Part shown: in pieces, positions 24,240 to 34,916 of the stretch
How positions within the stretch are numbered: position 1 is the stretch's first letter
Layout: the number at the start of each line of letters is the position of its first letter
Source: Meghimatium bilineatum
Taxonomy: Eukaryota; Mollusca; Gastropoda; Stylommatophora; Philomycidae
Direction: 5' to 3'
Length of the DNA: 64,000 nucleotides
Assembly (NCBI GenBank): GCA_034231615.1
Contig: CM067311.1
Location: forward strand, 9,673,746-9,737,745
The notes under the pieces: generated by a model
Databases searched by the model: none
The model's input: only the letters and a program-made list of their open reading frames with translations
Told to the model about the DNA's origin: nothing
Program-made: the position numbers and the translations under genes

Positions 24240-24515
24240 ACCAAATTGGCGCCCGTATGTTGCCAGAGGACAGAAAGGGGTAAAGAATGCGACATTATTA
24301 CCTACAAATTATGCTGTAAGAGGCGACTAAGCAGGTCTTGGGCTCGTGTTGGTTGTTTCACCCCCAAAAAAGTCAAATTAGTAGGATGTGTCAGACCAAA
24401 AAGCGCAAAATATCGCAGCTAAGATATAAGCTATGACACAATGCATTTCGTTCTCCGAGCTACATAATGCTAATATTCAGGAGTCTGAAAACGAACGCAG
24501 AAGAAGATGAGAGAA
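24240..24515 (+). mobile_element. Dispersed repeat, SINE-like family C1
   Basis: Begins ttggcgcccgtatgttgcc, then aggcgactaagcaggtctt, gtaggatgtgtcagacc, atcgcagc and ends gaaaacgaacgcagaagaag. Nearly full length. Confidence 0.8.
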
Positions 24516-24768
24516 TTTGGTTTGAAAGAAGCGTGACTCACCATAAGAGTACCTTAAATCAAATTAATTATAATAATACCATAGTTTGTGGTACAAACAA
24601 AGGTTAAGCAATAACGAAACATGAGGATGACAAAATAGAGATTTATTACATAAACATATTGTGATCAAAATTATTCCTTGATGACACACACATAAATCTA
24701 CGTTTACACAAGGAACAGCTTTACCATCATGTAAAATGAATACATACATATCTCTGTGTGTGTGTGTG

Positions 24769-24925
24769 CAGGGCCGTCCCTAACAATTGCGGGGCCCTAT
24801 GCGAAACGGATTGCGCTGGGTAGGGAAGAGGATAATAAAATAAATTCTAATATGAATTTATGGGCCTATGAAAGTGCGGGGCCCACTGCGGCCGCATAGG
24901 TTGCAATGGCCTAAGACCGGCCCTG
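24769..24925. mobile_element. hAT-type MITE inserted in a (TG)n run
   Basis: A 157-bp element with termini cagggccg (start) and cggccctg (end), and GC-rich inner ends containing ggggccc. It sits inside a (TG)n tract with tgtgtgtg on both sides, consistent with an 8-bp target-site duplication, although the simple repeat makes the duplication uninformative by itself. Confidence 0.82.
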
Positions 24926-26035
24926 TGTGTGTGTGTTCGTCCATCACAAGTGATGATGACCATTTTACATCCACTTTTAAAAATTAGTTAGAATTATGAC
25001 CATGTCTAAAACTTCGTAGATGGCTAATGAGCCCTATTCGAGCTGTAAATGTTCTTGGGCAGTTCGGGCATGGAATGACTACAGTAGACGGATTTTAGTC
25101 TATCCGTGACTTTCTAGCTACTTTCCGCTCTTGGGCTGCAACATTCTCCTCTTTTCACAAGATGATGCGCTCTTTTTGACTGTAGAGTGCCATATATATA
25201 TATATATATCTCGTACATACAAACAGTGGGTTTTTTTAAGGAAAAAGGTGAATATGCGGCGTTTACAGAAGTGGATGGGCAATACTTTAACATGAATGGT
25301 CACAACCTCTTCCCCCCCCCCCCATATTACCGTCATACTTTGCACATAGGGAGTTTTTTTTTTAAACCAAGCTTACGTATGAAACATTTTGAGTAATCAA
25401 ATAGTTTTCTTATAGTTCTACTGTCATATTAAAAAACGGGCGACTGTGTGGTTTGTTGTGTATTCTCCCTAGCGTTAATTATGAGGTTACATTATCTAAA
25501 GAGGGAGGGTTCAATCATTTCGTGTGTTGACAGTGTCAGAAGGAGGAGCGAAGAATATTAACGCTCTGATCTGCCATGCATGTCATAAGAGACTACTAAT
25601 AAGTATGAGGTTAGTGTTGAGTATGAGAACTAGCAACAAAAAGAACCACTCAAACCTCCCCATATATATATATATATATATTGGACTCACAACCTCCACC
25701 CATACAGACAGATATACAGACACACATACATACATACTTACATACCGACATACATGCACTAATATAATGCTTACTTTAACTAGGTTTATAATAAAGGTCA
25801 TAATTTGTCCGTGCCTTTATACAGTTCAATATTTATATTTCTTTCCTTGCTATTTTATTTTAATCTGTTGCTGCCTGGTGCCCAAAAAGCCGTTGTTGTT
25901 TTAGTGAAGCATCCAAGCTGTCATGAAAGGAAACAGGACATATTAGTTGATCATCTTTTCTATCTCTATTGTAAATAGAAATTCCTCTGAAAATTAGAGA
26001 CTTTGTAACTTGTACAGCTTTCTGCCAGTACTGTC
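24926..26035. other. Unassigned, simple repeats and a repeat head
   Basis: (TA)n at 25193-25210 and 25662-25680, C12 at 25312-25323, an ACA/TACA-rich stretch at 25700-25760, and a degenerate C1 head (gccatgcatgtcataagaga) near 25573. No gene. Confidence 0.5.
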
Positions 26036-27050
26036 CGGGTTATAATCGCCTCCCTACAAACAAATGTATAATGCGCTTAATTGCTTTATTTGCAACATTT
26101 GAATTTATGTTTCGTTCTTGCGATATAAGCCTCAGTACAGAAAGCTCTTGAAGTGCATCACACATTAATTCTAAGTCTAAAATAAACTCCACAATAGTAA
26201 TCTTCTTCATCAATCCCTTATATGTGCAACTATCTTTTTTTTTAATCTCTGGAATTATCATCTTAAGCATTCTAAAATGACAAACTACTTTATGATCCAA
26301 CCAAACTGCAGATACTGAGCGAAAGCTGGATGCTACCCAACTATTTCTTAATATTCGTCTAATTTTCAACAACTGCGCTTCCAGTGAACTGGCACATACA
26401 TGGAGTTCGCGATTATTCTTTGGTCGATGCATGATAAAAAACGTATAACTTGTCAATAAATTATTTCAATCTATTAATTTCAGAAACTTTCTTATCAGCA
26501 TTGTGAACAGATAATTCCAGATTATGATTAGCACAGTATCAAACAATTAATGATGGAAATTTATCTTTTAATAACTTTTTTTTACTACGAGAACCCAACA
26601 TTATTGCTGCACCATCACAAGCAACAGAAATTAAACATTCATTCATGCACTCCTCTGTCAATCCAATACAATTAAGACATCTAATCAAAGCGGAGAAGAT
26701 TCCGGCGGATGGTACATCTTCTAGTTCAGCTAAGTCAATAAATAAATTAACTAGTCTGATCATTTCACAACCTAAAATTATTGCGCGAATATACTAAATA
26801 ATGTAGATATTCTGACTGATTGTTATCGCCTCGTCGTTGATTAATGAAAATCTTGATTTTATATTTACAATTGTATTGATCAATTTAGTTTTCATCTCCT
26901 TGCTAATATGATGTATAATATTAACACAATCATTTGTAGAGCGAAGTATTCGTCCCATATCAACGCCGTTACGTTCTTGCAGATTAATTTCCATTTTAAA
27001 AGTATTGAATGACTGATTTTTTTGTGGTTGCAATTGTATAGACTTTGTGA
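26036..27050 (-). pseudogene. Broken hAT-transposase-like gene (KIAA1586/ZNF862-like)
   Basis: Three minus-strand frames follow in order. 27033-26794 has IIHHISKEMKTKLINTIVNI and SLINDEAITIS. 26763-26539 has LVNLFIDLAELEDVPSAGIF and SVACDGAAIMLGSRS. 26456-26040 has WVASSFRSVSAVW, then FILDLELMCDALQELSVLRL. These match, in order, the ribonuclease-H-like part of hAT-derived proteins such as KIAA1586 and ZNF862, including the second catalytic Asp context (CDGA). Frames are separated by stops and frameshifts. The N-terminal zinc finger and the C-terminal dimerisation region are not visible. Nothing shows that it is expressed. Confidence 0.8.
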
Positions 27051-27109
27051 AACACCTTTGTAGTTGTTTCTTTTTGGCGTGATTGCAATTTTAGGGTTAG
27101 TCTGTCAAT

Positions 27110-27300
27110 GTGTTTACTTGTCCTCCTCTGCTTCTACAAACTTCCACTGTTCCCTGCAGTATTGTTTTTGACAAGAAATCAAGTCGGCATACACGTTCAA
27201 ACCATGCAATTTTCGTCGTCTCACTAATGAAAGCAATGGTTCTTGTAAATATATAGGCATATCTCTATTTTATTTCTTACGTACACATTTGTCTTATGCT
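27110..27300 (-). mobile_element. LINE fragment (family A)
   Basis: The reverse complement reads KIAWFERVCR, then DFLSKTILQGTVEVCRSRGG, as in the copy at 33.9 kb. The end (27230-27300) shares gacaaatgtgtacgt with 13510. Confidence 0.75.
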
Positions 27301-27592
27301 CTAGATAGTGCAATGAATGTTCAGAGTGGAAAATACAGGTTTTTGAAAACTGATAGACAGACGAGCATTGCGGGTCTATTATACAGAACTTAAAATAAAC
27401 GTATAGGCAGGGTCGTAGATATGAACTCCTCATAGGGTTACCTTAAAAAATAGGTCATTCGTGTGTTTTGGGTGCAACAAATAATTGTATATGTGAAAAA
27501 TCCTCCAACATCCGATAAGCCTATATCAGAACATATATACCAATAGTCAATGAGCAGTAAGAACGAGCACATGTACATCGGATAATTTCCAA

Positions 27593-27850
27593 ATTCACTC
27601 GGGAGTGAGACGGGGATGTGTACTATCCCCCCTCCTCATTGTTCATAACATACATAGATCACATTTGTTTATTCCCATGGTCCTCTAGTTATATATTCCC
27701 ACGGACCTGTCGTTATATATTCCCATGGTCCTGTCGTTATATATTTCTATTTTCTGGACTACATCCTGCGGAAATTTAGCAGGACCATTATCCTGCGACA
27801 AGAAAGATACTGTATGAGTTTGAGAATGAACGCAGAAGAAGAAGAAGAAT
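27593..27850 (+). mobile_element. RT motif fragment, 24-bp array and a C2 repeat in a row
   Basis: 27593-27660 reads GVRRGCVLSPLLIV, the conserved GVRQGCxLSPLL motif of LINE reverse transcriptase. 27664-27745 is a 24-bp tandem repeat (attcccatggtcctgtcgt, ~3.5 copies). 27755-27850 is a C2 dispersed repeat ending tgagaatgaacgcagaagaa. Confidence 0.7.
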
Positions 27851-28609
27851 CTCGGATTACTTCAAAAAAAATATAGTGACACTGTAGAACACTAATCCAA
27901 ATGATTGAACTGAACAATGCTAACTTTTGCACAATTTATGAACACATGCAAAAGTATAAACCACGATAGTATGTCACAAAGCTAAGGAATAATTTTCGTT
28001 TGCAAGAAAGAGGTTTTTGTTTTTTTAATGATAATTTCTGTCTGGCATATTGAAGTCGTCAGCCAGAGATTGGCACCTATTGTTCTGTTTATTTTGTCTC
28101 GCATTTGCGCCATTTCTGTCGCAAATTATTCATATGCTTTATATTTGTATAAGCGAGCTATAATATTTGCGACATATTATAAAGTTAAAAGGAAGTTTAA
28201 TTATAGTGGTATACACAGTAAATGTAAAAACGAGGAGCCTTGTCATCATCACCATACAAACTGTAACTCTATAGTGCTGTAAGAGCATTGACGTGGATAT
28301 TTTAACACACTCCTTCAACGGTTTTTATTCTCAGCTGCATGAATTAGTGTGAAAGAATTGTGACATGTAGCCTCGTCTATACTTTAATATCTGTCCGTGA
28401 ATTTCTTTATTCACATCTGTTCCTTCATCTTAGATGGTCTACTGCACATTATTTGTATTTAACATGGAATCTTATCGGCATATTTATTCAAGCCAGAGTT
28501 GCCAGATAGTTGGAACTGTTTATGGCCAAATTTCAGGTAAAATAATGGCCTTTGCGTGTTTAAAGACGACCAGGAATCAGACCGGGGCTAATTTTGTCTA
28601 TAATCTGTC
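27851..28609. other. Unassigned, no gene seen
   Basis: A short basic frame (28028-28282) has no recognised homology or splice context. Confidence 0.4.
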
Positions 28610-28895
28610 TATATTTTATATGCGGTTGCGTCTGTGGGTCTCACGAATGGCCCACTAAACATATCACCAATGCGGCAGAAAGCCTTAGTAGATGGCATGC
28701 CGTTATATTAAGGTTATCTTATCGAAGCTTTGTAGCAAGTCATCTATTCAATTATAGAGCCCTTCTGAGCAGAAGGCTTCTTCAATAGGCATTCCACTAA
28801 GCCGAAGGACGAACTATCCTGGGTATGAAAGAAACTCAGAAAAAACATCCTACTGCACATAGGAAGTAAGAGCGAATCACTCGCAATCTCTAGTG
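28610..28895 (+). mobile_element. Dispersed repeat S1, most complete copy
   Basis: Joins the half shared with 20745-20905 to the half shared with 10905-11045, 54876-54985 and 62863-63000. This defines a unit of about 290 bp. Confidence 0.75.
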
Positions 28896-29084
28896 TTCTC
28901 AAACAAACATATTATATCTGCAGGGTGAGACCAGAATATACATAACAAATCTGTGTCTAAGGATACATGTGTTATCGTCTACGTTGATTGTCTCCTGACA
29001 TTTCCCTCAGAGCCACCTTAAATGATTTAATTGCCTCATGCTGGCTTGATGCTGGCGTAAAAAGATCAATCATACCAAACATTA

Positions 29085-29325
29085 GGGGCAGACGGTCAAG
29101 GTTTCTATGGAATGTGCTGAGAATAACACAGCTTGAACACTTAATAACGACTGGAAAGATCAAGGGGGAGAAGAGATAGGGGACGACAAAGAGAAAAGTT
29201 ACTAGATGGACTTGTATTGTGGCACGGCTGAAGCTCACTAACCGAGCTTATTGACAACACAAGCGACAGAGAGTCGTGGAGAAACATGATCACCTACGCC
29301 TTTCGGCATGGCACTTGATTGATAG
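29085..29325 (+). mobile_element. LINE 3' end (family B)
   Basis: Reads NIRGRRSRFLWNVLRITQLE, HLITTGKIKGEKR, then, frameshifted, the DRESWRNMITYAFRHGT tail. It ends at cacttgattga. Confidence 0.8.
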
Positions 29326-29804
29326 CATACTCTACCCCGGAAGTTACAGGTTTTCAATCAGATGACCAAGCATGGCAAAGATCTAATTAATCATAATAAG
29401 GAAATGACCTTTCTTGCACTCAACCTTTAACAGACTGATCTAAAAATAAGGAAGTAAGGTGCATCGATAGCATATCCTATTTAGGACGAAACTATCCCAA
29501 CGTATTTTTTTTACTGTAGTGATTTTCTAGGCAACACAATTATGTTCAGTAGGTTGTCATTGCTTATAAAACAGTTTCACATACACATTTGAAAACGTAA
29601 ATATTGCCTAGAAATTTGCTTGTCTATGTTTTCTCCTCTAGTTCCCTTTCATGGCTTCTGGTGATTTTCACAGCTTATATTCCCATACAGACAACACAAA
29701 TTGCACAAAAGGAACGTTGGTTACTAAATTATTTTTCTTTTTATAGCTTATCGTTGTGTATTCTTTTTGATGAGAAATGCGATGACATTTTTCTGAAATG
29801 GCTA

Positions 29805-29910
29805 AAGGAGTTTTTTTTAAATTTTTTTTTGGGGGGGGGGGGGGGGGGAGAAAAAGAACATTGAACTTTTTACTTGCGTTTTGACCAAGTTTCCAGCACT
29901 AACTGCAAGT
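29805..29910 (+). repeat. Dispersed repeat with a poly(G) tract, second copy
   Basis: G18 at 29831-29848 followed by aactttttacttgcgtttt and a ccaagtttccagcactaa segment, homologous to 16035-16110. Confidence 0.65.
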
Positions 29911-30499
29911 CATGTTCCGATCTCTTGAAGTTGAACAATCCAGCCCCAAGTCCAGCCCCAAAATCTAGGGGCTGAGTTGATGACGTTTTTACAATAATGA
30001 CATGCTTTATAACCTTATTTCGTGGCAAGCAATAAGGTCACACCAAGGGAAAAGCTAACATGTCCTGACATAACCAAAAATAAACTCTGGTCTTAAGTTA
30101 AAAGGAGCGTGCTTCGGCAATTAGAGGCTCTAATCCCTTAAAGAACAAACAAATAAACATCAAAAAATGTCGCAAAGGCCAGAGTTGTGCCCTGATGTCG
30201 ATGTCTGTTTCGGCAACATTAGACTCGAAACACCATCGAGTCTAATGGCTGCTGGAACAGTGGGCGGAGCACTTATGGGAATGCCCCACGTGCTGTGAGG
30301 CTAGTTTCTAATCAAGATTTCAAGATTTCTTTCAACAATATAAGTCCTAGGAAGTAATGTAACCACCAACTCAGCGGAGGCCATTTTTACCTATCGACAG
30401 AAACACGCAATAAAGCTACCATATTTCTTACCACTACTGGAGACTACTTTATTTTATTGGCAGTCGCCTCTAGCAGTGACACGCAATAGGGTAATTACT
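29911..30499. other. Unassigned, with one perfect hairpin
   Basis: cattagactcga at 30217-30228 and its exact complement tcgagtctaatg at 30236-30247, with a 7-base loop. No gene was recognised around it. Confidence 0.5.
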
Positions 30500-30512
30500 G
30501 CGTGTTTTAGTC

Positions 30513-30642
30513 TAAAACTTTCATTTTTGCGTGTTTTCCAGTTAAGGGGTACAGGAACCATTGTCCCTACCGGGGATGCAACTAGGGACCTCAGGGCTCT
30601 GATGCCGGCGTTCTAACCGTACGGCGTACGGCCACGCGCTCC
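30513..30642 (-). mobile_element. tRNA-derived SINE with 13-bp target-site duplication
   Basis: Perfect direct repeats gcgtgttttagtc at 30500-30512 and 30643-30655 bracket a 130-bp insert. The minus strand starts ggagcgcgtggccgtac (A-box-like), then tagttgcatccccgg (B-box-like, degenerate) and a short tail. A third gcgtgtttt at about 30539 lies inside the insert. Confidence 0.85.
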
Positions 30643-30655
30643 GCGTGTTTTAGTC

Positions 30656-31164
30656 GATAGGTTAAAAATGGCCCCAGAAGTGGCTTGTTATGACTTCTTG
30701 TGTAGAAGGGAGTAGATGATTGCTGCATCCAATATATGCACTGCAGGATTTAGACTTGATAAGGCCCTAAGCTATTTGAAATATTTATAAGTCGATAATA
30801 TATGTCTGCCAAATATAATTTGTGGGTACCCTCAAGTAAGTGGGGCCTTAAGCTATAACTTGTTTAGCTTATACGTAAATCCTGCACTGTATAAATGATA
30901 TGCTACTATCTTAAAGGTGAAGAAATAATGTCACAGACGCTGATGAAACAATTTTTCGCGCAGTGACATTGATGAATTCATCGAATAGTTCAACGAAAAC
31001 CTACGAAATTGCGTTATCAGGGTGAAGTGCCCTCTCAATTTTTTTACTATCACTTTAAAACTTCTAAGATCATCATGTTCCACGGATCTCCACAACTCTT
31101 TAATCTTAGTATCGTTTTTAAGGATCGTGGTTAACTCCCTGTCATGTCACATTATTAGACTATC
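30656..31164. other. Unassigned, no gene seen
   Basis: No recognised homology. AT-rich. Confidence 0.4.
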
Positions 31165-31455
31165 TAATTCACCCGCGTGTTGCCGCGGACCTAAAAGGGG
31201 AGCAAAGAATAGCAACACTGTTTACCTTCCATGCATGTCGTAAAAGGCGACTAAGGAGGTTATTGGATGGAGTTGGCTGTCCCATCCCGTATAGGGTCAG
31301 TGTACCAAAGCTAAGCTGAAGTCGGATGTGTCCGGCCAATAGGCGCAGATATCGCATCAATGCTGTAAATCATGACATCCGCATTCCGTTCTCCGGACTA
31401 CGTCCTGCTAATCTGCAGGAGTTTGAGAACGAACGCAGAAGAAGAAGAAGACTAA
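31165..31455 (+). mobile_element. Dispersed repeat C1, near full length
   Basis: Contains ggggagcaaagaatagcaac, catgtcgtaaaaggcgacta, gttggctgtcccatcc, cggatgtgtccggcc and cgttctccggactacgtcct, and ends aacgcagaagaagaagaag. The (GAA)n end looks like a SINE tail. Confidence 0.85.
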
Positions 31456-31624
31456 TATTTTCTTTCTTACGCTGTTGTCCTCGATCTCCTACTATCTTGC
31501 CCGGTGCAACTAAATTCTCTAGACTTCCCTGCCCCATAACATGTGGAACAAAATAAATATTGTCTTTTTTTCTGATATTTTAAAGTAATTCCCGCATAGC
31601 ATTTGATCTTTCAGTCGCCATTAA

Positions 31625-31895
31625 GATGCTGGGGTCCGAAAAGGGAGTAAAGAGTAGGAAAACTTTGTTTCTTCCATTCATATTGTAAGATGCGACTAAG
31701 GAGAATTAAGGGCGTAGTTTGCTACCCAATCTCATATATGTTCAAAGTGACCTAGAAGTCATGCTGAAGTCGGATATGTCGCAGAAAATATCGCAGCTAA
31801 ACTGTAAGCCATAACAGAACACATTCCATTCTCTGGATTACATCCTACTAATTTGCGGGAGTTTGGAAACGAAGGCAAAAGAAGAAGAAGATTCT
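31625..31895 (+). mobile_element. Dispersed repeat C1, diverged copy
   Basis: Same order as at 31165 with more changes (atgcgactaaggagaatta, gtcggatatgtcgc, ctctggattacatcctact), ending aggcaaaagaagaagaag. Confidence 0.8.
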
Positions 31896-31989
31896 TTGAG
31901 CACTTCCTTATTAGTTTTTCTATCTGTTCTCTCTCGGCATGCTTCTATAGAACCGCATCTTTTTTTGCCTCTAATTTTCCACTACCATG

Positions 31990-32285
31990 TGTATTCTTCA
32001 TCTTCTTCTGCGTTCGTTCTCAAACTCCTGCATAGCAGGATGTAGTCCGGAGAACGGAATGCGTTGTGTCATGGTTTACAGCATTGCTGCGATATCTGCG
32101 CCTTTCGGCCTGACACATCCGACTTCAGCAAGGCTTTGGGTCACTGACCCTATATGGGATGGGACAGCCAACTCCATCCCATATCCTCCTTAGTCGCCTT
32201 TTACGACATGCGTGGAAGGTAAACAGTGTTGCTATTCTCTGCTCCCCTTTTGGGCCTCGTCAACACACGGGCGCCATGTATATTT
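31990..32285 (-). mobile_element. Dispersed repeat C1, full length
   Basis: Plus strand starts atcttcttctgcgttcgttc and ends gggcctcgtcaacacacggg. Its head reads ggcgcccgtgtgttg on the minus strand. It lies in inverted orientation to the two copies just upstream. Confidence 0.88.
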
Positions 32286-32299
32286 ATTACTCTGAAGTA

Positions 32300-33325
32300 T
32301 TCTAGAAAAGTATGGAATAAAGTAACATTATTAGACTATGTAAGAGCCATATACAAAGATAATGAAAGTTCAATTTGAACAAATGCATGACTTACTAAGT
32401 GATTTTCTGTAACATCAGGAGTTAAACAAGGATGTATCTTATCACCATTATTGTTTATCATGTATATTGATAATATTACAAAAGCAGTAGAAATACCACC
32501 AGAAGCTTACCATCCAAATGACATAACTGAACTATTCTTCGCCGACGATCAGTGCCAACTCCACAGTTCAAGTGAAGATCTTCAAGATCATATAACCATA
32601 CTCAATGAAAGCTTCCTCATTCCCAACATGAAGATCAACACAGAAAAGAAAGAAGTATTGCCTACAGGCAGAAAACCCAATACAATCAACATTAAAATAA
32701 ATGATCAACTACTGAAAAAAGTGCAGAAATGTAAATATCTAGGGCGCATTTTTACAGCTGATGAAAGAATAGACAGAGAGCGTGAGAAAAGAATTGAAAA
32801 GGCCACTTACGCAAATTAGGAGCATGCACCAATCTTGAAACACACATCTATCCCGATAGAAACCAAAAGGCAAAACATAAGTTCAATATTCATCCCAACA
32901 TTATGTTTTCACTGTCAGACATGGACATTTAAATAAAGAACAAGAGAGAAAGCTTACTACGTGTGAAATGAGATGTCTATGAAAAGAAGAAAACAGAACA
33001 AGAAGAGGAAATGTGAGAAATGAGTTTACAAGAACTGTTGGAACAACATCAGTGGTCAAATATATTGAAAAACAGAGATTGAAATGGTTCGGCCACTTAG
33101 TGAGAATGATTCCTTATTGGCCAGTGGCAAGAGCATACAACCTGAAAATGGAAACAGCAAGATACAAAGGAAGACCAAGAAGAAAGTGGACTGAAGGAGT
33201 TGCCAACATTCTGACACAGTATTACTGCATATCAAGCGAACAACGTGCAATATTCAGAAAACCGATCGTTATTCAATCTTGCGACGCTTCACATAATAAG
33301 AAGAGAAAAGTCAATATATAAATGT
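32300..33325 (+). mobile_element. LINE with reverse transcriptase remnants (family C)
   Basis: Reads GVKQGCILSPLLFIMYIDN (RT motif), then ELFFADDQCQL with the catalytic FADD, then KCKYLGRIF. Frame breaks follow; RLKWFGHLVRMIP and YKGRPRRKWTEGVAN complete the C-terminal part. Open from 32451 to 32819 and again from 33013 to 33321. The N-terminal endonuclease and first half of the RT are missing. It ends near a (GATA)n run. Confidence 0.9.
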
Positions 33326-33337
33326 TTATTTATGACA

Positions 33338-33356
33338 ATAGATAGATAGATAGATC
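33338..33356. repeat. (GATA)n microsatellite at a LINE 3' end
   Basis: agatagatagatagat directly downstream of the LINE-C 3' end; probably its tail. Confidence 0.8.
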
Positions 33357-33744
33357 TTTATTTATTGTCCTTCTATGTTAATTCTTCAACCACTGCATAT
33401 TAGCAGAATGAAACTTGGAAATGAAGTTTTGATATTAGTTGTAAACACAGATAAACGCACACACAATTCGAGGTGTCAACTAAAATATCTTTCTCAAGAA
33501 CGCATTCTCAACAAAATAACGGCACAGTTGACGTTCACATGGCATAGCTAAATGTGAATTAAATAATTTAAGCAGAAGGGGTCCCAAAATTCTTGACAGT
33601 CTACAAGGGGGAAGGGGGTAGAAAATTGATAAACAACTGTTGACATAATTTATGGACTACCCCTTAGTACAGAAACCTCATGGTAAATATGACTCCCAAA
33701 TGATGCTACAATAACAACATACATTGGAATCTTTGATACAATCA

Positions 33745-34035
33745 ATCAATCAATCAATAAACCCATAACCCTTCAGGGTCGTAGGGGTACCACATTGGAT
33801 GCTTCAGCACACAGAGTCCTCCAGAGAATTCTATCCTCAGCGATGCTGATGAGTGTGGAAATATCATGCCCTGTCCAGTCCATTCCTTGATGTTGTCTGT
33901 CCATGTCTGTATTTGGCCTCCTCTGCTTCTTCCACCCTCGACAGTTCCCTGCAGTATTGTTTTTGACAAGGAATCGTGCCTCCATACATGTCCGAACCAT
34001 GCTAGTTTTCGTCTTTTCACTATTGAAAGCAATGG
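33745..34035 (-). mobile_element. LINE 3' end (family A), best copy
   Basis: Minus strand is open for 92 codons: LAWFGHVWRHDSLSKTILQ, GTVEGGRSRGGQIQTW, then NIKEWTGQG and ASLRIEFSGGLCVL. It ends at the Tyr-stop, after which a (TTGA)n tail (caatcaatcaatcaat on the plus strand) follows. Defines the 3' end for the other family A copies. Confidence 0.88.
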
Positions 34036-34639
34036 CTCATGAACACCTGCATACAGTGATTATCCATTTTAGTATTTCAGTGGGCAAAAGGTTTAGCTAG
34101 TGGTGCCCATCTCATCTCCAGCTGTCCTTATGATGTGGTTACATGGATGTGTTTTCTCTTGATACAATACTAAGACGGCAATAGATGAATTGTGACAAAA
34201 TTGAATGCGCAAAGTGAAAAATATTTATCTTCGAATAGCGCAAATACCACCCCCTCCCCCTTATTTCTCCCAATATTTTAAACAAATACCTTCTACAATT
34301 TCGATGCTCGTATTCAGTATTTTATCGTAATTACCATGATAAAGAAAGCAATCACCTCAAGCTGTTGGAAGTAAAGTAATTGCCTCATTCGGGTAACTGC
34401 CAATGAATATATTTTATCATCTTTATTACATCCTGGGAAGTAAGACATAATACACACGACATTGATAAACTGGAACGAATAACAAAAGTACAAAAATAGC
34501 GTACATAAGTCGCTTAACATTAACGATAAAAAATGGTTTGAATATTTTACTATTTAAAATAATATTAAGAAAACTGTAAATACCAATTACATGCGAAACT
34601 ACGCCTAATATGCATAACATAGTTGAGTGGAAGAGGCGG
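34036..34639. other. Unassigned, no gene seen
   Basis: AT-rich, no homology recognised. Lies just upstream of the candidate TAB promoter. Confidence 0.4.
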
Positions 34640-34915
34640 ATGTATGATTCTGCACTTGCGCAGACATCGCCATTTTATTTTGTTTCAGGAACAACAATAA
34701 TTCCATCAGCTGTAATGTTTTCAGACAAGCCAGGGTCTCATTAATAAAACATACTACGGTTATTTACTCCCGTATTAGACAACATTGGAGAAGAGCAGCA
34801 GCTGCAATGTTTGCCAAAGCTAGTTTTAGGAGTACATTTGCATTAGAAACTGTATAGAATAGTTGTAGTGTAGAAAGCCAGGCGAAGGCCCGGGCGGGGT
34901 TGCAAGGTAGGGCAG
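34640..34915 (+). promoter_or_regulatory. Candidate TAB promoter and non-coding first exon
   Basis: A locally CpG-containing stretch in AT-rich DNA. It has an NRF1-like tgcgcaga (34657-34664) followed by a YY1-like cgccatttt (34668-34676), a pair common at TATA-less housekeeping promoters. A good donor, ggcag|gtaagg, lies at 34915/34916, in range of the acceptor of the first coding exon at 39396. There is no direct transcript evidence. Another first exon elsewhere in 34-39 kb is possible. Confidence 0.4.
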
Positions 34916-34916
34916 G

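Noticed and set aside
31990..32285. Reading the ggcgcccgtg head of repeat C as an LTR-element primer-binding site
   Set aside because: Only eight bases resemble such a site, no LTR or coding region is present, and the (GAA)n end fits a SINE or LINE tail better.
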